This document shows positions 59,739 through 64,000 of a DNA stretch of 64,000 nucleotides, one piece after another. Location of the stretch: contig NZ_CP031243.1 of the NCBI RefSeq assembly GCF_003352385.1, forward strand, positions 1 to 64,000, in the 5' to 3' direction. The notes beneath the pieces were generated by a model, which saw nothing but the letters and a program-made list of their open reading frames with translations, was not told where the DNA came from and did not search any database. Numbering within the stretch: the first letter of the stretch is position 1; every line of letters begins with the position of its first letter. The translations under genes were made by a program, and so were the position numbers. This DNA is from Haemophilus haemolyticus (GTDB taxonomy: Bacteria; Pseudomonadota; Gammaproteobacteria; Enterobacterales; Pasteurellaceae).

Positions 59739-60050
59739 ATGAGCTTTAAAGAAATTTTAGAAACCTTACCCACAATCGATCATTTAACTGGTTTAAATGT
59801 GATGGATGGTGAAACTATTATCCACAACATTCCAGCCATACCAGGTAAATTAGGTTCGCTTCGCCTTTATAATGCGTTGGCTGAAAAATTTAACGGGAAA
59901 TTAAACCGCACTTCCGCACAACAAGGCGTTGAATGGTTTGCAGAACACGTCGAAGATGCAAAAGTGAATCCAGGCAAGCATCCGAACATTGATTTACTAT
60001 TTAAAGTAATTGATGAAAATCTTAATTTAACCCTGATCCCACTTTGCTAA
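59739..60050 (+). CDS. DUF2322 family protein
   Basis: A 103-residue protein of a family named DUF2322, known mainly in Pasteurellaceae and other proteobacteria. The sequence shows TLPTIDHLTGLNVMDG, IPAIPGKLGSLRLYN and HPNIDLLFKVIDENL. No function can be given. It is 25 bases downstream of murB and probably co-transcribed. A good GGAAATAA sequence lies ahead of the ATG. Confidence 0.8.
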   Translation: MSFKEILETLPTIDHLTGLNVMDGETIIHNIPAIPGKLGSLRLYNALAEKFNGKLNRTSAQQGVEWFAEHVEDAKVNPGKHPNIDLLFKVIDENLNLTLIPLC

Positions 60051-60187
60051 TTAATCAAAATTATTTAGAATAATTGAACTTTTGATTGATAAAACCTGTC
60101 TTATTAACAAATTGGTTCAATAAGATAGCTTATTGTGCTATAACTAGGTACATTGATTGGCAAAAGCCAAAATAAAGAAGGGAAACG

Positions 60188-61033
60188 ATGGATAAAGAAA
60201 CACAAATGATGTTAGTTCCTCAAGGCAGTATCGAAGGTTATATTCGTGCGGCAAATGAATATCCGATGCTGACCGCAGAGGAAGAAAAGGAATTGGCAGA
60301 ACGTTTGTATTATCACGAGGATTTAGATGCAGCGAAAAAACTCATTTTGTCGCATCTTCGTTTCGTGATCCATGTTGCGCGTGGCTATTCTGGCTATGGT
60401 TTGCCACAAGCTGACTTAATCCAAGAAGGCAATATCGGCTTAATGAAAGCTGTTAAACGTTTTAACCCTGAAGTTGGTGTACGTTTGGTGTCATTCGCCG
60501 TGCATTGGATTAAAGCTGAGATCCACGAATATGTTCTTCGTAACTGGCGTATCGTAAAAGTCGCAACCACGAAAGCTCAACGTAAATTATTTTTCAACCT
60601 ACGTAAAACTAAACAACGTTTAGGCTGGTTTAATGAAAATGAAGTTGATATCGTAGCAAATGAATTGGGTGTTTCCAAAGAAGATGTGATCGAAATGGAA
60701 TCGCGTATGAGCGGTGCCGATGTAGGTTTTGATTTACCCACTGATGATGCTGAAACAGAGACCTATTCTCCAGCTCTTTATTTGGAAGATAAAAGTTCTA
60801 ATTTCGCAGCTGAGCTTGAAAATGAAAACTTTGAAAGCCAAGCAACCGAGCAATTAGGTGCAGCGCTACAAAGTCTAGATGCACGTAGTCAAGATATTAT
60901 AAAAGCTCGTTGGTTAGACGATAACAAAGCCACATTACACGACTTAGCGGCAAAATATAATGTCTCTGCGGAACGTATCCGTCAATTAGAAACTAATGCA
61001 CTGAAAAAATTAAAAAGTGCGGTGAGTTTTTAA
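60188..61033 (+). CDS. rpoH: Heat-shock sigma factor RpoH (sigma-32)
   Basis: Sigma factor that directs heat-shock genes. The 281-residue protein has region 1.2/2 ([48 protein letters not shown]), the RpoH box ([16 protein letters not shown]) and region 4 ([19 protein letters not shown]). The GAAGGGAAACG ribosome-binding sequence precedes the ATG. In E. coli translation is controlled by RNA structure near the start; this was not checked here. Confidence 0.96.
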   Translation: MDKETQMMLVPQGSIEGYIRAANEYPMLTAEEEKELAERLYYHEDLDAAKKLILSHLRFVIHVARGYSGYGLPQADLIQEGNIGLMKAVKRFNPEVGVRLVSFAVHWIKAEIHEYVLRNWRIVKVATTKAQRKLFFNLRKTKQRLGWFNENEVDIVANELGVSKEDVIEMESRMSGADVGFDLPTDDAETETYSPALYLEDKSSNFAAELENENFESQATEQLGAALQSLDARSQDIIKARWLDDNKATLHDLAAKYNVSAERIRQLETNALKKLKSAVSF

Positions 61034-61049
61034 ATAATTTAGAAAAAGA

Positions 61050-61077
61050 AAACCTGCTAATTAGCAGGTTTTTTTAT
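61050..61077 (+). terminator. Rho-independent terminator after rpoH
   Basis: AACCTGCTAATTAGCAGGTT folds as a perfect stem with TTTTTT after it; the arms are long and the loop small. It can also end dusC transcription from the other strand. Confidence 0.88.
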
Positions 61078-62006
61078 TTATCATTTAAACGTAATTTCAA
61101 ATCTTCAGCAGTTTGGCAAGTCTTAATCTTATCAAACACTTGGTTCGCCTCATCATATTCCTTATTCAAATAACGTAACCATTGTTTAATGCGTGCCACA
61201 TGGTAAAAACCGCTGTCATATTCATTTTCGACATTAGCATATTTTTGCAAGATTTTTTGAATCTCACACCAAGGCATTTTTTCTGCATTTGATTTCAGAA
61301 CATGGCTTAAGTTCGGAATATTCAACGCGCCTCGTCCTACCATTAAATCCTGACAACCTGTTTGAGATAAGCAATCTTGCCCATCTTGCCAATGCCAAAT
61401 TTCTCCGTTAGCAATAACTGGAATGGATAAACGCTCTCGTACTTCGCCAATTTTTTTCCAATTAATTCGATCAGCGCGATAACCATCAGATTTTGTGCGT
61501 CCATGAACTGTAATTTCGGTTGCGCCACCTTGCTCTACCGCGTCAGCGATTTCAAAAGCTTGAGAAATATCATCCCAACCTAACCGCACTTTTACACTAA
61601 CAGGAAACTCATTGGGCACAGCTTGGCGTAAGGCTTGAGTTGCACGATAAATCAATTCAGGCTGTTTCAATAATGCCGCACCACCATTGCTTCCATTCAC
61701 AGTTTTAGAGGGGCAACCACAATTTAAATCAATGCCATGAGAACCAAGTTCTATCGCACGAATCGCATTTTCAGCAAGGCATTCTGGATGCTGCCCTAGT
61801 AACTGCACTCGCACTGGCGTACCAGAAGAAGTAAAGCCCTGATTTTTTAATTCAGGGCATAAACGATAAAATACTTTTTCAGGAAGAAGTTGATCAACTA
61901 CTCGGACAAATTCTGTTATACATAAATCGTAGTCATTCACTTCAGTGAGAAGTTGACGCACAAAGGGATCTAGAACCCCTTGCATCGGCGCAAGAATAAC
62001 ACGCAC
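61074..62006 (-). CDS. dusC: tRNA-dihydrouridine synthase C
   Basis: Flavoenzyme that reduces uridine to dihydrouridine in tRNA, probably position 16. The 310-residue protein starts [20 protein letters not shown]. It contains [23 protein letters not shown] with the catalytic Cys, [11 protein letters not shown], and [13 protein letters not shown]. The sequence fits the DusC branch. Its ATG directly touches the stop of djlA. Confidence 0.93.
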   Translation of the reverse strand: MRVILAPMQGVLDPFVRQLLTEVNDYDLCITEFVRVVDQLLPEKVFYRLCPELKNQGFTSSGTPVRVQLLGQHPECLAENAIRAIELGSHGIDLNCGCPSKTVNGSNGGAALLKQPELIYRATQALRQAVPNEFPVSVKVRLGWDDISQAFEIADAVEQGGATEITVHGRTKSDGYRADRINWKKIGEVRERLSIPVIANGEIWHWQDGQDCLSQTGCQDLMVGRGALNIPNLSHVLKSNAEKMPWCEIQKILQKYANVENEYDSGFYHVARIKQWLRYLNKEYDEANQVFDKIKTCQTAEDLKLRLNDK

Positions 62007-62872
62007 TATTTCCAGCCTTTTGCTTTACAAATTAAATCGTAAGCAGCTTGAATCTGTTGAGTTTTTTCTTTTGCCATTTCCATCATTTCTGGAGGTAAAC
62101 CTTTCGCCACAAGTTTATCTGGATGGTGTTCATTCATTAAACGACGATAAGCGCGCTTAACCGTGTTTTGCTCATCGGACTCAGTCACACCCAATACTTT
62201 ATAGGCATCATTTAAAGTTGGGCCAGAAGCATGTTGGTAACCACCACTATTTTGTTGCTGATATTGGTAGCCCCCTTGATAGGCACCTTGTTGATATTGC
62301 TGATAGAAACCGCCTTGAGTAAAAGCTCGAGCAGCCATTTCCATTGCAATCATTTGTTCAAATTGCATACGAGAAAGACCAAGTTCTTCAGCAATCACAT
62401 AAAGTACTTCCTTCTCATTTTCGTGAAGTTCTGAATCGGCAAAAGCCGCTTGAACTTGCACTTGTAAGAACATTCGCAATAAATCAGCACGCTGCCCACA
62501 ACCAATGCGAAATTCACGGATAACTTGGCGAATTGGGAAATCAGATTCTTTACCACGACGAAATGCATCTTGCGCTAATTTACGCCCCGCATCATCCAGT
62601 TTAAGCTGAATCATTAATTGATTAGCTAATTGAATATCTTCTTCTGTTACACGCCCTTTAGATTTACTTAAATGCCCTAACACCGCAAAGGTGGTTTGCA
62701 TAAACAAGTCTTGACGCGTTGTTTTCTTTTTAAAGAAACTGGAACTTACTGAACCAAGTTCATACAATTTTTTATCTGCGATGGAACCTAAAACAAGCCC
62801 AGCAATCGCACCAAAAAATCCACCAACTTTCCAACCTAAAAATACGCCTATAATTTTTCCAATAAATCCCAT
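62006..62872 (-). CDS. djlA: Membrane-anchored DnaJ-like co-chaperone DjlA
   Basis: Type III J-protein that recruits DnaK at the inner membrane. The 288-residue product has a Gly-rich membrane helix at residues about 7-31 ([21 protein letters not shown]) and a TerB-like helical domain. A Tyr/Gln/Gly-rich linker follows. The C-terminal J-domain has [12 protein letters not shown] and an intact HHPDKL. It is translationally linked to dusC. Confidence 0.93.
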   Translation of the reverse strand: MGFIGKIIGVFLGWKVGGFFGAIAGLVLGSIADKKLYELGSVSSSFFKKKTTRQDLFMQTTFAVLGHLSKSKGRVTEEDIQLANQLMIQLKLDDAGRKLAQDAFRRGKESDFPIRQVIREFRIGCGQRADLLRMFLQVQVQAAFADSELHENEKEVLYVIAEELGLSRMQFEQMIAMEMAARAFTQGGFYQQYQQGAYQGGYQYQQQNSGGYQHASGPTLNDAYKVLGVTESDEQNTVKRAYRRLMNEHHPDKLVAKGLPPEMMEMAKEKTQQIQAAYDLICKAKGWK

Positions 62873-62950
62873 TCTTTCCCCTGTTAAGTCAAAGTGCGGT
62901 TATTTTTATAATGTTATTTATAATGATGACAAAAATTTATTTCTCAAGTT

Positions 62951-63592
62951 TTATACGCCAAATTCAGCACGATAAGCACGCATTTCTGACAAATGGCTAC
63001 TGTATCGAGGATCTTGTTCAATAAATTGCATCAAATCATCTAAATCAATGATTGATAGCACTTGGCATTGATAATCACGTTCTACTTCTTGAATTGCTGA
63101 AAGCTCGCCTTTTCCTCGCTCCTTACGGTTTAGAGCGATTAATACAGCCGCAAGCTCTGCCTGATTTGCACTGATTAATTCCATAGATTCACGAATTGCA
63201 GTACCCGCCGTAATCACGTCATCTACAAGCAAAATTTTTCCTTGCAATGGGCTACCAATTAAATTGCCGCCCTCTCCGTGATCTTTCACTTCTTTGCGAT
63301 TAAAACACACGGGTTTATCAATACCATAACGATTAAATAACGCCACCGAAACTGAAGTGCCAATTGGAATACCTTTGTAAGCAGGGCCAAAAACAACATC
63401 AAAATCTACCGCACTTGCCTGAATTGCCGCAGCATAAAACTCGCCTAAACGCGCTAAATCTGCCCCCGTATTAAACAGACCCGCATTGAAGAAATACGGA
63501 CTTTTACGCCCCGATTTCAAAGTAAACTCACCGAATTTCAATACATTTCGGCTTAAAGCAAATTCGATAAAATCGCGTTTATATTGTTCCAT
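62951..63592 (-). CDS. pyrE: Orotate phosphoribosyltransferase
   Basis: Makes orotidine monophosphate in pyrimidine synthesis. The 213-residue protein has [26 protein letters not shown], the flexible loop [10 protein letters not shown], and the PRPP motif [16 protein letters not shown]. It lies 24 bases downstream of rph on the same strand, the rph-pyrE arrangement seen in enterobacteria and Pasteurellaceae. Confidence 0.96.
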   Translation of the reverse strand: MEQYKRDFIEFALSRNVLKFGEFTLKSGRKSPYFFNAGLFNTGADLARLGEFYAAAIQASAVDFDVVFGPAYKGIPIGTSVSVALFNRYGIDKPVCFNRKEVKDHGEGGNLIGSPLQGKILLVDDVITAGTAIRESMELISANQAELAAVLIALNRKERGKGELSAIQEVERDYQCQVLSIIDLDDLMQFIEQDPRYSSHLSEMRAYRAEFGV

Positions 63593-63615
63593 TTTTTAAC
63601 CCCTATAAACTATGT

Positions 63616-64000
63616 TTATAAGCCTAGCGCTTCGCGTTGAGCGACAAAAATTTGATTACAACCTTGTTTCGCTAAATCTAATAATGTTAATAATTCTTCA
63701 TGACTAAATGGCTCGCCTTCTGCAGTGCCTTGCACCTCAATCATGCGACCATCTTCCATCATCACAACATTCATATCGGTTTCCGCTGCAGAATCTTCCA
63801 CATATTCCAAATCACAAACAGCTTGACCATCAACAATCCCCACAGAAATCGCCGAAACCAAACCTTTAATTGGGTTAATTTTTAATGTGCCATTCTCAAT
63901 TAAACCATTGATCGCATCACATAATGCAACTGCAGCACCAGTAATGGATGCAGTTCGTGTGCCGCCATCTGCTTGAATAACATCGCAATCTAAAGTAATC
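63616..64000 (-). CDS. rph: Ribonuclease PH (5' end outside window)
   Basis: Phosphorolytic 3' exonuclease that trims tRNA ends. The frame is open from the stop at 63616 to the window edge, about 128 residues of the usual 238. The visible part contains [40 protein letters not shown] and [16 protein letters not shown], all RNase PH signatures. A shorter start at 63861 would be an internal ATG/GTG and is not credible. Confidence 0.95.
   Translation of the reverse strand, partial: ITLDCDVIQADGGTRTASITGAAVALCDAINGLIENGTLKINPIKGLVSAISVGIVDGQAVCDLEYVEDSAAETDMNVVMMEDGRMIEVQGTAEGEPFSHEELLTLLDLAKQGCNQIFVAQREALGL

Overview
This window is a chromosomal segment of a Haemophilus-type Pasteurellaceae genome. 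The DNA is AT-rich and carries many copies of the 9-bp uptake signal AAGTGCGGT/ACCGCACTT, often paired as inverted repeats that act as terminators. The core genes (napFDAGHBC, relA, priA, glyQS, metH, dms, narQ, rpoH, pyrE, rph) closely resemble H. influenzae genes. A sodC gene between merP and folB favours H. haemolyticus or a sodC-positive H. influenzae lineage over a typical non-typeable H. influenzae; this is a suggestion, not a proof.

Layout. 1-4.7 kb: emrB (partial) and emrA efflux genes, folA with a perfect 59-bp tandem duplication over its promoter and start, proB, and an ftsN-like SPOR gene. 4.9-11 kb: the periplasmic nitrate reductase operon napFDAGHBC on the minus strand. 11.2-19.4 kb: yggL, trmB, priA, a PerM-family gene, glnB, mog, dgkA and relA. 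19.6-28.9 kb: an uptake-signal-free island of about 8.8 kb next to a tRNA-Ile(CAU) gene. Its left end is a degenerate copy of the tRNA 3' end, and TATAACTAA repeats (possible integrase arm sites) occur at both ends. It carries a P4-type integrase, AlpA, a broken terminase small subunit gene, small winged-helix-like proteins, an iteron-like region, and two candidate defence units: an AAA15-type ATPase with a small unknown partner, and a DUF3883-like nuclease. It looks like a decayed phage satellite (PICI/P4-like).

29-36 kb: a GT25 glycosyltransferase gene switched by 14 copies of CAAA, then glyS, an OsmC gene, a DUF559 nuclease next to inverted repeats, a histidine acid phosphatase, two small genes and glyQ. 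36.3-40.8 kb: a btuB-like TonB receptor and a btuF/C/D-like ABC transporter, fitting cobalamin uptake for the B12-dependent MetH encoded at 43.8-47.5 kb. Between them lie a lipoprotein gene, a decayed AAA/DUF4143 ATPase, REP-like palindromes, and an AT-rich pair encoding a J-domain-like protein and an HNH nuclease. This pair and the AAA ATPase pair are the best candidates for undescribed systems.

47.6-52.7 kb: the DMSO reductase operon. It has a perfect FNR box, but dmsA carries an in-frame stop and dmsC is frameshifted, so the enzyme is probably lost although dmsB and dmsD look intact. 52.9-54.6 kb: a transglutaminase-like protein and MerT/MerP-like metal proteins. 55-64 kb: sodC, folB, plsY, narQ, murB, a DUF2322 gene, rpoH, dusC, djlA, pyrE and rph (partial).

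Several genes form one anaerobic-respiration theme: nap, dms, the NarQ sensor, Mog (molybdenum cofactor) and FNR-like sites. All calls come from reading the sequence and recalled family knowledge; no database search was run.
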